The notes: generated by a model from the sequence alone, not told the origin. Counted from the first letter of the stretch, positions 9,259 through 19,239 are shown. The stretch: DNA of 64,000 nt from Microbulbifer sp. ALW1 (GCF_009903625.1 NZ_CP047569.1:454001-518000); one strand, 5' to 3'. Numbers and translations: made by a program.

Positions 9259-10293
9259 ATGGACATTACAGAACTCCTCGCCTTCAGTGCCAAGCAGAAC
9301 GCCTCCGACTTGCACCTCTCCGCGGGCCTGCCACCCATGATCCGGGTCGATGGCGACGTGCGCCGTATCAACCTGCCGCCCATGGAGCACAAGCAGGTGC
9401 ACGGCCTGATCTACGAGATCATGAACGACAAGCAGCGCAAGGACTACGAAGAGTTCCTCGAGACCGACTTCTCCTTCGAAGTCCCCGGTGTCGCCCGCTT
9501 CCGTGTGAACGCCTTCAACCACAACCGCGGCGCCGGCGCCGTATTCCGGACCATTCCCTCCAAGGTACTGACCATGGAAGATCTCGGAATGGGCCAGGTG
9601 TTCAAGCAGATCTCCGACACTCCCCGCGGCCTGGTACTGGTCACCGGCCCCACCGGCTCCGGTAAGTCCACCTCACTGGCCGCGATGATCGACTACATCA
9701 ACGACAACAAATACGAGCATATCCTCACCGTCGAAGACCCGATCGAATTCGTGCACGAATCCAAAAAGTGCCTGGTCAACCAGCGGGAAGTGCACCGCGA
9801 CACCCACGGCTTCTCCGAAGCCCTGCGCTCCGCACTGCGTGAAGACCCGGACATCATCCTCGTGGGTGAGATGCGAGACCTCGAAACCATCCGCCTGGCA
9901 CTGACCGCCGCGGAAACCGGCCACCTGGTATTCGGCACCCTGCACACCACCTCCGCCGCCAAAACCATCGACCGGGTTGTCGACGTATTCCCGGCGCAGG
10001 AAAAAGCCATGGTGCGCTCCATGCTGTCGGAATCCCTGCAGGCGGTAATTTCCCAGACCCTGCTCAAGCGCAATGGCGGCGGCCGTGTCGCCGCCCACGA
10101 AATCATGCGCGGCACCCCGGCCATCCGGAACCTCATCCGCGAAGATAAAATCGCGCAGATGTACTCCGCCATCCAGACCGGTGCCAACGTGGGTATGCAG
10201 ACCATGGACCAGTGCCTGCAGGAACTGGTGGAGAAACGTATCATCAGCCGCGAAACCGCGCGCGAAAAAGCGAAAATGCCAGAAAACTTTTAA
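9259..10293 (+). CDS. pilT: Type IV pilus retraction ATPase PilT
   Basis: This 344-residue hexameric ATPase powers pilus retraction and twitching motility. The Walker A motif GPTGSGKS lies at about residue 130, Walker B DIILVGEMRD at about 198, and the PilT-specific AIRNLIRE motif at about 288. I chose ATG 9259 (MDITELLAFSAKQNASDLHL), the usual PilT start, over the longer upstream frame that covers the yggS promoter region. pilU follows after a 237-base spacer. Confidence 0.97.
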   Translation: MDITELLAFSAKQNASDLHLSAGLPPMIRVDGDVRRINLPPMEHKQVHGLIYEIMNDKQRKDYEEFLETDFSFEVPGVARFRVNAFNHNRGAGAVFRTIPSKVLTMEDLGMGQVFKQISDTPRGLVLVTGPTGSGKSTSLAAMIDYINDNKYEHILTVEDPIEFVHESKKCLVNQREVHRDTHGFSEALRSALREDPDIILVGEMRDLETIRLALTAAETGHLVFGTLHTTSAAKTIDRVVDVFPAQEKAMVRSMLSESLQAVISQTLLKRNGGGRVAAHEIMRGTPAIRNLIREDKIAQMYSAIQTGANVGMQTMDQCLQELVEKRIISRETAREKAKMPENF

Positions 10294-10354
10294 TCAATGA
10301 GCGTCGCTACTCGAAACAAGCGAACGCTTACAAAGTACAAATTTTCAAATTGAA

Positions 10355-10466
10355 GGCCGGGTGCCGGGTGCGGGTTTTCAGGATCGTCGGCAACAGGGAT
10401 GTTGCCGACGAAGCGTACAGGGATGTATTCACAGCGGTCCTGAAAACCCGCACCCGGTGCCCGGCC
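10355..10466. repeat. Large nested inverted repeat between pilT and pilU
   Basis: Two 29-base arms (10355-10383 and 10438-10466) are complementary except for two positions. Inside them is a second perfect 9-bp hairpin (10386-10394 with 10401-10409). The block GCGTACAGGGATGTATTCAC lies between the inner hairpin and the right arm. The element fills most of the pilT-pilU gap and could fold as a cruciform or a long mRNA structure. It looks like a dispersed intergenic repeat, but no second copy of this long element was seen in the window. Confidence 0.75.
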
Positions 10467-10530
10467 GCCACCGGGCTTGCTTCAAAGCTCCTCGGACCAG
10501 AACACGACCAGCCAAGGCGGTAAATAAAAA

Positions 10531-11679
10531 ATGGAAATCGAACGACTCCTGCAACTGGTGACCGAAAAAGGCGCCTCCGACCTGTTCATCACCGCCGGTG
10601 TACCGCCGTCCATCAAACTGCACGGCAAAATTGTCCCCGTCAGCACCTCCGCCCTGACCCCGGAAAAAGCCCGGGAAATGGTCGTCAGCATCATGAACGA
10701 CCGCCAGAAAAAAGAATTCGCCGAAAGCAAAGAACTCAACTTCGCCATCTCCGTGCGCAACGTCGGCCGCTTCCGGGTATCCGCCTTCTTCCAGCGCAAC
10801 CTCGTCGGCATGGTACTGCGTCGGATTGAAACCAAAATCCCCACCATCGACGGACTGGGACTGCCAGAACAGCTCAAAGAACTGGCCATGACCAAACGCG
10901 GCCTGATCATCTTCGTGGGCGCCACCGGTACCGGTAAATCCACCTCGCTCGCCTCCATGATCGGCCACCGCAATGAGCACTCCAAGGGCCACATCATCTC
11001 CATCGAAGACCCCATCGAATTCATCCACCAGCACCGCGGCTGCATCGTCACCCAGCGCGAAGTGGGCCTGGATACCGAATCCTTCGAAACCGCCCTGAAA
11101 AATACTCTGCGACAGGCCCCCGACGTCATCCTCATTGGTGAGGTCCGCTCTCGCGAAACCATGGACCACGCCATCGCCTTCGCCGAAACCGGCCACCTGT
11201 GCCTGTGTACCCTGCACGCCAACAACGCGAACCAGGCGCTGGACCGGATCATCCACTTCTTCCCCGCTGACCGTCACCAGCAACTGTGGATGGACCTGTC
11301 GCTTAACCTGCAGGCCATGGTCGCCCAGCAGCTGGTACCGACCCCGGACGGCGATGGCCGCCGCGCCTGTCTCGAGATCATGATCAACACCCCGCTGATG
11401 TCAGACCTGATCCGCAAGGGCGAAGTACACAAAATGAAGGAGCTGATGAAGCGCTCCGTCGAGCAGGGTATGCAGACCTTCGACCAGGCCCTGTACGAAC
11501 TCTACGACCGCGGCGAAATCACCTACGAAGACGCCCTCGCCCACGCCGACTCCGCCAACGACCTGCGCCTGATGATCAAGCTCAAGTCCGAGTCCGACGC
11601 CGAGTACCTCAACAGCGCGGCCGACGAACTGAGCCTCGCCAGCGACACCGACTCCGGCGGTGCACCAAGCATTTATTAA
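10531..11679 (+). CDS. pilU: PilT/PilU family twitching ATPase PilU
   Basis: This 382-residue ATPase is a PilT paralogue. Walker A is GATGTGKS near residue 130, Walker B is DVILIGEVRS, and the C-terminal tail rich in Asp, Ser and Ala beyond the ATPase core is typical of PilU. PilU acts with PilT in forceful pilus retraction. A terminator follows directly. Confidence 0.95.
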   Translation: MEIERLLQLVTEKGASDLFITAGVPPSIKLHGKIVPVSTSALTPEKAREMVVSIMNDRQKKEFAESKELNFAISVRNVGRFRVSAFFQRNLVGMVLRRIETKIPTIDGLGLPEQLKELAMTKRGLIIFVGATGTGKSTSLASMIGHRNEHSKGHIISIEDPIEFIHQHRGCIVTQREVGLDTESFETALKNTLRQAPDVILIGEVRSRETMDHAIAFAETGHLCLCTLHANNANQALDRIIHFFPADRHQQLWMDLSLNLQAMVAQQLVPTPDGDGRRACLEIMINTPLMSDLIRKGEVHKMKELMKRSVEQGMQTFDQALYELYDRGEITYEDALAHADSANDLRLMIKLKSESDAEYLNSAADELSLASDTDSGGAPSIY

Positions 11680-11702
11680 GCGTCCAGCTCAGAAAATTTA
11701 CA

Positions 11703-11734
11703 GGGCAGGTGCGGCAACGCCCCTGCCCTTTTTT
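11703..11734 (+). terminator. Terminator after pilU
   Basis: A GGGCAGG/CCTGCCC-based stem is followed by six T residues. It ends the pilU transcript 23 bases past the stop codon. Confidence 0.85.
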
Positions 11735-11751
11735 ATCCAGGAAATACCCGA

Positions 11752-12507
11752 TTGAAAGACCAGGAAAAAATCGCATTGATCACCGGCGGCAGCCGTGGCA
11801 TCGGCGCCGCCACTGCCCGATTACTGGCCGCCCGCGGCTACAACCTGTGCATCAGTTACCGCGCGCGAAAGTCCGCTGCTGATGCGCTACTGGAGGAAAT
11901 TTCCAGATTCGACATTCGCGCCATTGCGGTACAGGCCGACATTTCCAGCGAAGCCGATGTCGAGCGGTTGTTTGGCACCGTAGATAGCGAACTGGGCCCG
12001 ATCAGCGCACTGGTGAATAATGCCGGCATGCTGCTGCAGCAATCCCGCGTCGAGCGAATGACCGCGGAGCGCATCAATCGCATACTACAAACCAATGTCA
12101 CCGGCACCCTGCTCTGCTGCCGCGAAGCGATCAAACGCATGTCGACAACATTCGGCGGCAATGGCGGTGCCATCGTCAATGTCTCATCCGGTGCCGCCCG
12201 CAGTGGCTCCCCCAATGAATACATCGACTACGCCGCCAGCAAGGGCGCGGTCGACACCCTCACGATCGGGCTGAGCAAAGAAGTCGCGCAGGATGGCATC
12301 CGTGTAAATGGTGTGCGCCCCGGACTGATTGATACCGAGATGCACAGCGACGGTGGCGAGCCCGCCCGCATCGATCGGCTCAAATCCAATATTCCGCTGG
12401 GCCGTGGCGGCCAGCCGCAGGAGGTGGCCGGGGCCATTACCTGGTTGCTCAGCGACGAAGCCTCTTTCACAACCGGCAGCTTTATCGATACCACCGGTGG
12501 GCTATAA
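11752..12507 (+). CDS. SDR family NAD(P)-dependent oxidoreductase
   Basis: This 251-residue short-chain dehydrogenase has the cofactor motif GGSRGIGAA at residues ~12-20, the NNAG motif, the catalytic Tyr-X-X-X-Lys in YIDYAASKGA and a Ser upstream of it (VNVSSGAA). The start is a TTG at 11752 with AGGAAA upstream; no ATG fits the Rossmann strand better. Its substrate is unknown. It directly precedes the amidohydrolase gene and may be co-transcribed. Confidence 0.88.
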   Translation: MKDQEKIALITGGSRGIGAATARLLAARGYNLCISYRARKSAADALLEEISRFDIRAIAVQADISSEADVERLFGTVDSELGPISALVNNAGMLLQQSRVERMTAERINRILQTNVTGTLLCCREAIKRMSTTFGGNGGAIVNVSSGAARSGSPNEYIDYAASKGAVDTLTIGLSKEVAQDGIRVNGVRPGLIDTEMHSDGGEPARIDRLKSNIPLGRGGQPQEVAGAITWLLSDEASFTTGSFIDTTGGL

Positions 12508-12535
12508 AGCCGTGAAAATCGCCATGAAAGCAGCC

Positions 12536-14212
12536 ATGAAATTTGTCTTCATTTGCAGCATTGCCCTGGCAGCGCTACTGGCCGGCTGCGATGATAAATA
12601 TCCCGACCAGATCTTTATCAACACCACCGTTGTTACCCTGAACCCGACAAACGACATTGCAGAAGCCCTGGCCACAAAAAATGGCCGTATTGTCGCGGTT
12701 GGAAAGCGACAGGATCTTGCCGCACTGGCGGGCCCGACCACCGAAGTCATCGACCTCAAAGGCAAGACCCTGCTGCCGGGATTTGTTGCCGCCCACGAGC
12801 ACCCGGCCATCAGTGCCGTATTCCGCAACTTTATTGACATGAGCGGCTTTCGCCACGCCTCCGCAGACGCTGCGTGGCAGGCACTGAAACAATCCATAGA
12901 CGCGACACCTAAAGGCGAGTGGGTTTACGCCAAAGGGCTTGATCCGGTGTTGCTCGCCGGCCTGCAACCACCGACACGACAACAGCTGGATACACTTGCC
13001 CCCGAAAACCCGGTGTTTATTCTCTCCCAGAGCATGCACACCGCCTGGGTCAATTCCGCGGCGCTGGCGGCAATGGAAATTGACGAGCAATCCCCCGATC
13101 CCGGCGAGGGCTCTTACTACGGGCGCGACGACAGCGGACGCCTCAATGGGCTGTTGGTAGAAAAGCAGGCGCTGGAGCCGTTTATTGCACCGCACAAAAG
13201 CCCGCTGAAACTCGTTTCTGCCTATGAAGCGGAACTCGATGACCTGCGCGCGGCCGGCTATACCAGCGTCGCCTCATTAGGCTTCAATGTCCCAGCCTGG
13301 CTGGCAAGGTGGACCGCCAGTGATCATCTGAAACCGCGCATCCGCCAGTTTTTTTACTACCGCGGGGAAAACCTCGCCAAGCTCGATGGCCAACCGCAAA
13401 CCGACGGCGACGCCTTTCGGATACTCGGGGCAAAATTCTGGTACGACGGTTCGCCCTACAGTGGCAGCATGGTGGTGGAGCAGCCATACCAGGACAGTAC
13501 TCTGGCGCAACAGTTGGGAATTGCCCACGGCAGCCACGGCGAACCGGTGGTAACCCCGCAGGAATTGCAGCAAAAAATTTCAGAATTGAGCGGGCGCGGC
13601 TGGCAGATTGCCATTCATGTGCAGGGGGATAGAGCCGCGCGGGAATACCTGCAGATTCTGCGTAACCATATCGAAACTTTACCCCTCGAGGAGCGGCAGG
13701 CCTTTATCGCCCGTCGCCATCGTCTGGAACACGGATTGCTACTGGGTAAAGACCTGCTGCCGGCGTTTGCGGCGCTGGGCATTACGCCCAGCTTCCATAT
13801 CAATCATCTCTACTACTATGGCGATGCATTGAAAGACGAACTGTTGGGCGTCCCGCGCGCCGAAAACATACTACCGCTGAAAACGGCATTCGACCTCGGC
13901 ATGCACCCCACACTGCACGCCGATAGCCCGATGTTTCCGGCGCAGCCTTTCAGCCTGATGCAGACCGCCATTCGTCGCGAATCGCGCGCGGGCACCCTGA
14001 TCGGCGCCGACGAAGCCATTACGCCATTGCAGGCGCTGCGCGCCATGACCATCAATGCTGCCTGGCAACTGGGCATGGAAAAAGACATAGGTTCGCTGGA
14101 AGCGGGGAAATTCGCGGATCTGGTGATTGTGGATAAAAATCCACTGACGACGCCGGCGTTACACTGGCGAGAGATTCGTGTACAGGAAACCCGGATTGCC
14201 GGCAGGCGCTAG
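12536..14212 (+). CDS. Lipoprotein amidohydrolase, YtcJ-like (Amidohydro_3)
   Basis: The protein starts with a lipoprotein signal (MKFVFICSIALAALLAGC), so it is predicted to be membrane-anchored. The body is an amidohydrolase-3 / YtcJ-type fold: the metal-binding region GFVAAHEHPAI replaces the more common HxH, the NGLLVEKQAL region follows, and IHVQGDRAAREY and RHRLEHGLLL carry further metal-site residues, ending with SLEAGKFADLVIVDKNP. In-frame starts at 12512 (GTG) and 12524 (ATG) are also possible. The substrate is unknown. The HEH variant in the first metal motif deserves note. Confidence 0.85.
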   Translation: MKFVFICSIALAALLAGCDDKYPDQIFINTTVVTLNPTNDIAEALATKNGRIVAVGKRQDLAALAGPTTEVIDLKGKTLLPGFVAAHEHPAISAVFRNFIDMSGFRHASADAAWQALKQSIDATPKGEWVYAKGLDPVLLAGLQPPTRQQLDTLAPENPVFILSQSMHTAWVNSAALAAMEIDEQSPDPGEGSYYGRDDSGRLNGLLVEKQALEPFIAPHKSPLKLVSAYEAELDDLRAAGYTSVASLGFNVPAWLARWTASDHLKPRIRQFFYYRGENLAKLDGQPQTDGDAFRILGAKFWYDGSPYSGSMVVEQPYQDSTLAQQLGIAHGSHGEPVVTPQELQQKISELSGRGWQIAIHVQGDRAAREYLQILRNHIETLPLEERQAFIARRHRLEHGLLLGKDLLPAFAALGITPSFHINHLYYYGDALKDELLGVPRAENILPLKTAFDLGMHPTLHADSPMFPAQPFSLMQTAIRRESRAGTLIGADEAITPLQALRAMTINAAWQLGMEKDIGSLEAGKFADLVIVDKNPLTTPALHWREIRVQETRIAGRR

Positions 14213-14220
14213 CGGCAGGC

Positions 14221-14988
14221 TCAGGCCATTTCCGACAACAGGGATTTGATACCGGGCAGCAAGCGTCGGGAGACGGGCGGCATCAGCGCACACTCGCTGA
14301 GCGTTATCCGGTAGCCATCGTCCACTTTCTGCAAGCCGGTGATGTACTCCCGCGCCACTATCGCGCTGCGATGCACCCGCACGAAGCGCTCGCCGAATTC
14401 TGCCTCCAGCTCCTTGAGCGATTCATCCAGCAGTGTTTCACCGCCACTGTGGTGGGCAATTACGTATTTGTCTTCGGCAATCAGGCAGCGAATATCCTCC
14501 ACATCCAGCAACTGCACGCCGCGGCGGCTCACCGCCCTGATCTGGCGGCGGCCGGCGGCGATAGCCGATGTTTTGGTTTCAGCCTGTGGCTGGTTTTTCA
14601 GTTGCGGTTTGCTCAGTCTTCGCGCCTGGGCAACCGCCTGTGCCAGCTGCTCCACATTGACGGGCTTGAGCAGGTAACCCGATGCAGCAACCGCGAAGGC
14701 AGGGAGCGCAAACTCGTCGTGGGCGGTGCAGAAAATGATGGCGGGTGGGTTCGGGCGGGCGGAAATTTGTTGGGCGAGTTGGAGCCCGTTTTCTCCGGGC
14801 ATTTCGATATCCAATAACAACAGGTCCGGGTCGAGTAGATCCAGCTGTTGTAATGCGCTTTCCCCATCGGCAGCTTCTCCCAGCAGTTGGCAACCATCAA
14901 TAGTCTGCAACTGTCGGGCCAGTCTGGCCCGCGCCAGCGGCTCGTCATCGACGATCAGCACACCGAGCTTCTGCCTGGAGTCACTCAC
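14221..14988 (-). CDS. algR: LytTR response regulator, AlgR-type
   Basis: This 255-residue protein has an N-terminal receiver domain (acidic pair in VDDEP, phospho-acceptor Asp60 in LLLLDIEMP) and a C-terminal LytTR DNA-binding domain (about residues 150-250, with RFVRVHRSAIVAREYI). It is the AlgR/LytR-type partner of the sensor encoded upstream, which it overlaps by 8 bases. AlgR in Pseudomonas controls alginate, type IV pili and virulence; whether that holds here is inference. The argH neighbour matches the Pseudomonas order argH-algZ-algR. Confidence 0.88.
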   Translation of the reverse strand: MSDSRQKLGVLIVDDEPLARARLARQLQTIDGCQLLGEAADGESALQQLDLLDPDLLLLDIEMPGENGLQLAQQISARPNPPAIIFCTAHDEFALPAFAVAASGYLLKPVNVEQLAQAVAQARRLSKPQLKNQPQAETKTSAIAAGRRQIRAVSRRGVQLLDVEDIRCLIAEDKYVIAHHSGGETLLDESLKELEAEFGERFVRVHRSAIVAREYITGLQKVDDGYRITLSECALMPPVSRRLLPGIKSLLSEMA

Positions 14989-16264
14989 CGGTGACCTCCT
15001 CGGGCTTTTGTCGCTTCTGCTCTGGTGCCTGTGCTGGCTTCAGCAATTGTCCGGCTCTATCTGTCGGCGAAGGTGTTGGCAGGCGTACCGGCAGGGATAG
15101 TTCCACGCGATAACTACCGTCGCGGGCTTCCGCGTGAAAGCGGAAAGCGTTGCCGTAATACGCGCTGAGACGCTGGCGAATATTATCCATCGCCATCCCG
15201 TTGCCGGCACTTATGCCGGTGACGTTTTCGGTCTCAACGTTCTCTTTACCAACCTTCCCTTCAGATACTGCAATAGGATTTTCAATCGACAATAGCAGTT
15301 CGCCACGCTCTCTGCCAATGACATTTGTGCGAAGCGCAATTTGAATGGTGCCGCCAGTACGCAAGCGCGCAACGCCGTGCAGCACGGCATTTTCCAGCAG
15401 CGGCTGCAGCAGCATGGAGGGCAACTCGACGCCCGCGGGCAGCGGTTCGATTTGCCACTGTTGTTGCAGGCGGCCGCCCAAACGCAGGGATTCAATTTCG
15501 AGATAACGCCTGGCCAGCGCAATTTCCTGCTCCACAGGCACCAATTTTGAGTCTGCCAGTGACGCGCGAAATAAAGCGCAGAGATCTTCCACCAGTTTTT
15601 CCGCGCGCTCTGCATCCACTGCAATCAGACTGGCGAGGCTGTTCATACTGTTGAACAGAAAATGTGGGCGAATACGCGACTGCAACGCCTCTATACGCGC
15701 GCCCAGCTCTGCCTGCTGCTGGTTGTGTAGTTGCTGCTGCACATAGGCGTAGCGCAGCACCACACCGGCGCAGATGGCGCCGACCAGCAGATTGGCCAGC
15801 AGTGCCCAATAATCGATGGCGGTGCCCGCCATATCCGCCAACCACCAGTGCTGCACCCCCAGTACCGTCACCAGTACCCCCAGCACGCAGCCGTAACTGA
15901 ACGCGGCCGCGACTTTGTGGGATTGGCGGTGGGACAGGCGCGCAAGATACGGGCGCAAGCGGCAGAGAATGGCCGCAGAGGGCAGGATCGCCCATTGAAT
16001 GGTCAGGGAGACCAGCCCCAGTCGCTGCCAGTTGAGGGGATTGAGGCCATCGGTGGTCAGCACCAGCACCAGCGCCAGCAGCTCGCCCATCAAGACCAGG
16101 GCGGCAACACCGGTCACATTGCACAGGTCCGGCAGGAACGGTGCCGGCGCATCAGCCCCCGGGAGACCAGGCTGCGGGCGCGCAGAATCTTTGCCATCGG
16201 GGGCAATTTCGCGAATTTGCTGCGCTATAATGCCCGCCGCTTGCGCGGGCCGGGAAGATGTCAT
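14981..16264 (-). CDS. algZ: Sensor histidine kinase, AlgZ/FimS (LytS) type
   Basis: This 427-residue membrane sensor has several hydrophobic segments in the first ~170 residues (for example VTGVAALVLMGELLALVLVL). A His_kinase domain follows with the motif RIRPHFLFNSMNSLASL, then an HATPase region with LQPLLENAVLHGV. It is longer than the Pseudomonas FimS by an N-terminal extension rich in Ala, Pro and Gly and a Pro-Glu-Lys tail. It is coupled to algR through an overlap and is divergent from argH. Confidence 0.88.
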   Translation of the reverse strand: MTSSRPAQAAGIIAQQIREIAPDGKDSARPQPGLPGADAPAPFLPDLCNVTGVAALVLMGELLALVLVLTTDGLNPLNWQRLGLVSLTIQWAILPSAAILCRLRPYLARLSHRQSHKVAAAFSYGCVLGVLVTVLGVQHWWLADMAGTAIDYWALLANLLVGAICAGVVLRYAYVQQQLHNQQQAELGARIEALQSRIRPHFLFNSMNSLASLIAVDAERAEKLVEDLCALFRASLADSKLVPVEQEIALARRYLEIESLRLGGRLQQQWQIEPLPAGVELPSMLLQPLLENAVLHGVARLRTGGTIQIALRTNVIGRERGELLLSIENPIAVSEGKVGKENVETENVTGISAGNGMAMDNIRQRLSAYYGNAFRFHAEARDGSYRVELSLPVRLPTPSPTDRAGQLLKPAQAPEQKRQKPEEVTGE

Positions 16265-16362
16265 ACCACTTTATCTTTATTCTGGATCCGCTCTAGAAGA
16301 GAGAAGATACCGCCATCCCGGATCGACTTCCATATCCCAACCCAGATTCCACCAGAGGCAGC

Positions 16363-17784
16363 ATGAGCAACGACAACTCCGCCACAAACAATGCCCAGAA
16401 CCCCGCCGCAAAACTGTGGGGCGGCCGCTTCAGCGAAGCCACCGATGCGTTCGTGGAGCGCTTTACCGCCTCGGTGATGTTCGACCAGCGCATGGCTCTG
16501 GAAGATATCCAGGGCTCCCTGGCCCACGCGCAGATGCTGTCGGAAGTGGGGGTTTTGACCGCGGACGAGTTCAAACAGATCGAGGGCGGCCTGAAAGACA
16601 TCGCCGAAGAGATCAAGGCCGGCGAATTCCCCTGGTCGGTAGAGCTCGAAGACGTGCACATGAATATCGAGGCGCGCCTGACCAACCGCATCGGCGCCAC
16701 CGGCAAGAAACTGCACACCGGCCGCTCGCGCAACGACCAGGTCGCAACCGACATTCGCCTGTGGCTGCGCAACCGCATCGACCTGATTGCCGGCGAGCTG
16801 ACCCGCTTGCAAACCGGCCTGGTGGACCTGGCAGAAAAAGAAGCCGACACCATCATGCCCGGTTTCACCCACCTGCAGAGCGCACAGCCGGTCACCTTTG
16901 GCCATCACCTGCTGGCCTGGAATGAAATGCTGACCCGCGACTACGAGCGCCTGATGGACTGCCGCAAACGCGTCAACCGCTCGCCGCTGGGTGCGGCTGC
17001 GCTGGCCGGTACCAGCTACCCGATCAACCGTGTGCGCACCGCCGAGCTGCTGGGTTTCGATGCCCCCACCGAGAACTCGCTGGATTCTGTCAGCGATCGC
17101 GACTTCGCCATCGAATTCTGCGCGTTCAGCGCGCTGCTGCTGACCCACCTCAGCCGCGCCAGTGAAGAACTGGTGCTGTGGACTTCCAGCCAGTTCAATT
17201 TTATCGACCTGCCGGATCGCTTCTGCACCGGCTCCTCGATCATGCCGCAGAAGAAGAACCCGGACGTGCCGGAGCTGGTGCGCGGTAAGACCGGCCGTGT
17301 GAACGGTCACCTGATCGCCCTGCTGACCCTGATGAAGAGCCAGCCGCTGGCCTACAACAAGGACAACCAGGAAGACAAAGAGCCGCTGTTCGACGCCGCC
17401 GACACCGCCCTCGACTGCCTGCGCGCTTTTGCCGATATGGCACCGGCGCTGAAGCCGAAGAAAGAGAACATGCTCGCCGCGGCCGGCAAGGGCTTCTCCA
17501 CGGCCACCGACCTGGCGGACTATCTGGTGCGCAAGGGCGTGGCCTTCCGCGATGCCCATGAGATTGTCGGTCAGTCCGTGGCGTTTGCGATCGAGAAGGA
17601 TTGCGACCTGGCCGACCTGAGCCTGGCGGAATTGCAGAAGTTTTCCGATGTGATCGGCGATGACGTCTTCGACGTGCTAACCCTGGAGGGCTCTGTCGCT
17701 GCCCGCGATCATATCGGCGGCACCGCGCCGAATCAGGTGCGCGCCGCTTGCGGTCGCGCGCGTGCACTGATCGCATCGCGCTAA
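16363..17784 (+). CDS. argH: Argininosuccinate lyase ArgH
   Basis: This 473-residue enzyme cleaves argininosuccinate to arginine and fumarate. The fumarase-superfamily signature [12 protein letters not shown] is intact, as are the N-terminal KLWGGRF and the [13 protein letters not shown] substrate-binding motif. Length is typical. It is divergent from algZ. Confidence 0.97.
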   Translation: MSNDNSATNNAQNPAAKLWGGRFSEATDAFVERFTASVMFDQRMALEDIQGSLAHAQMLSEVGVLTADEFKQIEGGLKDIAEEIKAGEFPWSVELEDVHMNIEARLTNRIGATGKKLHTGRSRNDQVATDIRLWLRNRIDLIAGELTRLQTGLVDLAEKEADTIMPGFTHLQSAQPVTFGHHLLAWNEMLTRDYERLMDCRKRVNRSPLGAAALAGTSYPINRVRTAELLGFDAPTENSLDSVSDRDFAIEFCAFSALLLTHLSRASEELVLWTSSQFNFIDLPDRFCTGSSIMPQKKNPDVPELVRGKTGRVNGHLIALLTLMKSQPLAYNKDNQEDKEPLFDAADTALDCLRAFADMAPALKPKKENMLAAAGKGFSTATDLADYLVRKGVAFRDAHEIVGQSVAFAIEKDCDLADLSLAELQKFSDVIGDDVFDVLTLEGSVAARDHIGGTAPNQVRAACGRARALIASR

Positions 17785-17793
17785 CGCCATACC

Positions 17794-17813
17794 AGCGGGC
17801 CGCAAGGCCCGCT
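17794..17813 (+). terminator. Hairpin after argH
   Basis: An 8-bp perfect stem (AGCGGGCC/GGCCCGCT) with a GCAA tetraloop lies 10 bases past the argH stop. There is no T-tract, so it may be only a partial terminator. Confidence 0.5.
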
Positions 17814-17917
17814 GCCACTATTCACCATAATTCATCCCAACCGCCGCCACTTTCCAGCTTCCGTGACCCGCTAGACTTCTCCCGATAAAAAGAACCAATC
17901 ACAGGGAAAGTCCAACC

Positions 17918-18892
17918 ATGCGCAAATACCTGCTGCTCGGCGTCATCGCGCTCCTCATCGCCGTTTACCTCACCAACGCCTCCTGGCTCGCGGAACAGCG
18001 CCCGGGCAAACCGACGCTGATTGCACACCGCGGCGTCTACCAGACCTACAACCGCGACAACCTAGGCCGCGACGACTGTACTGCCACCCGCGTGTTCCAG
18101 CCCGAACACGAATACCTGGAAAACACCATCGCCTCCATGCACGCCGCCTTCGATGCCGGAGCGGATATTGTCGAGATTGACGTGCACCCCACCACCGATG
18201 GCGAGTTCGCCGTATTCCACGACTGGACCATCGACTGCCGCACCGAGGGCAAAGGCACCACTCGCGACCATCCGATGAGCTACCTCAAAACCCTGGATAT
18301 CGGCTACGGCTACACCCCGGACGGCGGCAAGACGTTTCCCTTCCGCGGCAAGGGTGTCGGGCTGATGCCGACGCTGGAGGAGGTGTACAGGACATTCCCG
18401 GACAAAAAATTTCTGGTAAATATCAAAAGCGGCCGTCGCAAGGAGGCGGTACAACTGCACCGGTACCTGCGCCAGCGCCAGTTGCCGACAAGCGGGCCGC
18501 TACTGGTCTACGGCAACGAAAAAGTGATGGCGAAAATGCGCGAGCTACGCCCCGATGTGTGGAGCTTCAGCCGCGAGAGCGTCAAAAACTGCAGCTACCG
18601 CTATCTGTTTCTGGGGTGGACCGGGTATGTACCAGAAGCCTGCCGCAATGGCGCGGTTGTGGTACCAAACACCTGGCAGTGGGCTCTGTGGGGCTGGCCG
18701 GATCGGTTTATGCAGCGCATGGACGATGCGGGCGCAATGGTGATGGAGCTGGATTTCGCCGGGCGCGGACGCGGATTCCACGGCATCTACAAAACTGAAG
18801 AGCTGGATTTTCTGCCAGCGGACTATCGCGGAGCCCTGTGGGTGGAAAAGATAGAGGTAATCGGGCCTTACGCAAAGACCAGGTTCGACTAG
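17918..18892 (+). CDS. Glycerophosphodiester phosphodiesterase family protein
   Basis: This 324-residue protein has an N-terminal membrane anchor or signal (YLLLGVIALLIAVYLTNA) and a GDPD TIM-barrel domain. The motifs LIAHRGVYQTYN, VEIDVHPTTDGEFAVFHDW and FLVNIKSGR match the metal-binding and catalytic regions of GP-PDE enzymes. Extra segments in the middle (for example NLGRDDCTATRVF) make it a divergent member. It likely hydrolyses a phosphodiester in the periplasm or at the membrane. Confidence 0.85.
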   Translation: MRKYLLLGVIALLIAVYLTNASWLAEQRPGKPTLIAHRGVYQTYNRDNLGRDDCTATRVFQPEHEYLENTIASMHAAFDAGADIVEIDVHPTTDGEFAVFHDWTIDCRTEGKGTTRDHPMSYLKTLDIGYGYTPDGGKTFPFRGKGVGLMPTLEEVYRTFPDKKFLVNIKSGRRKEAVQLHRYLRQRQLPTSGPLLVYGNEKVMAKMRELRPDVWSFSRESVKNCSYRYLFLGWTGYVPEACRNGAVVVPNTWQWALWGWPDRFMQRMDDAGAMVMELDFAGRGRGFHGIYKTEELDFLPADYRGALWVEKIEVIGPYAKTRFD

Positions 18893-18906
18893 AAGAATTA
18901 GGGGCT

Positions 18907-19239
18907 TTACAGCCCCAGACTGACGTTACTGCCCTGCTGCTCGCTCAGCACCCGATCCAGCAGCGTCGGCAGATCTTCGCCAGTGGTGGAACACTTCCAG
19001 CCCGCTTTATCACCGGAATTGTCGAAACTCAGGTGGTAGCCCCCGGAGCGCGCCGCCACCCACAACTCCTGCACCGCGCTCTGGCGCGACAGAATCACCT
19101 GGGTACCGTTGTCTTCCAGGGTAATCGTCAGCACCGCGTCCGCGCGCTCGTAATCCATATCCACCTCACACTCATCCAGTGCGTCTTCGATGGCGATCAG
19201 GGTTTCTTCAATCGCAGCGTTATAGGCAGCCTGACTCAT
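18907..19239 (-). CDS. cyaY: Frataxin-like iron donor CyaY
   Basis: This 110-residue protein matches CyaY: an N-terminal acidic helix (TLIAIEDALDECEVDMDYER) followed by the beta sheet with QVILSRQSAVQELWVAARSG and the WKCSTTGEDL strand. CyaY modulates Fe-S cluster assembly. The start at 19239 is the family start; the frame extends upstream but would run into the divergent lptM promoter. Convergent with the phosphodiesterase gene. Confidence 0.93.
   Translation of the reverse strand: MSQAAYNAAIEETLIAIEDALDECEVDMDYERADAVLTITLEDNGTQVILSRQSAVQELWVAARSGGYHLSFDNSGDKAGWKCSTTGEDLPTLLDRVLSEQQGSNVSLGL

Noticed and set aside
16261..17559. A 432-codon minus-strand frame over argH
   Set aside because: argH is intact on the plus strand with all signatures; this frame is a codon-bias shadow.
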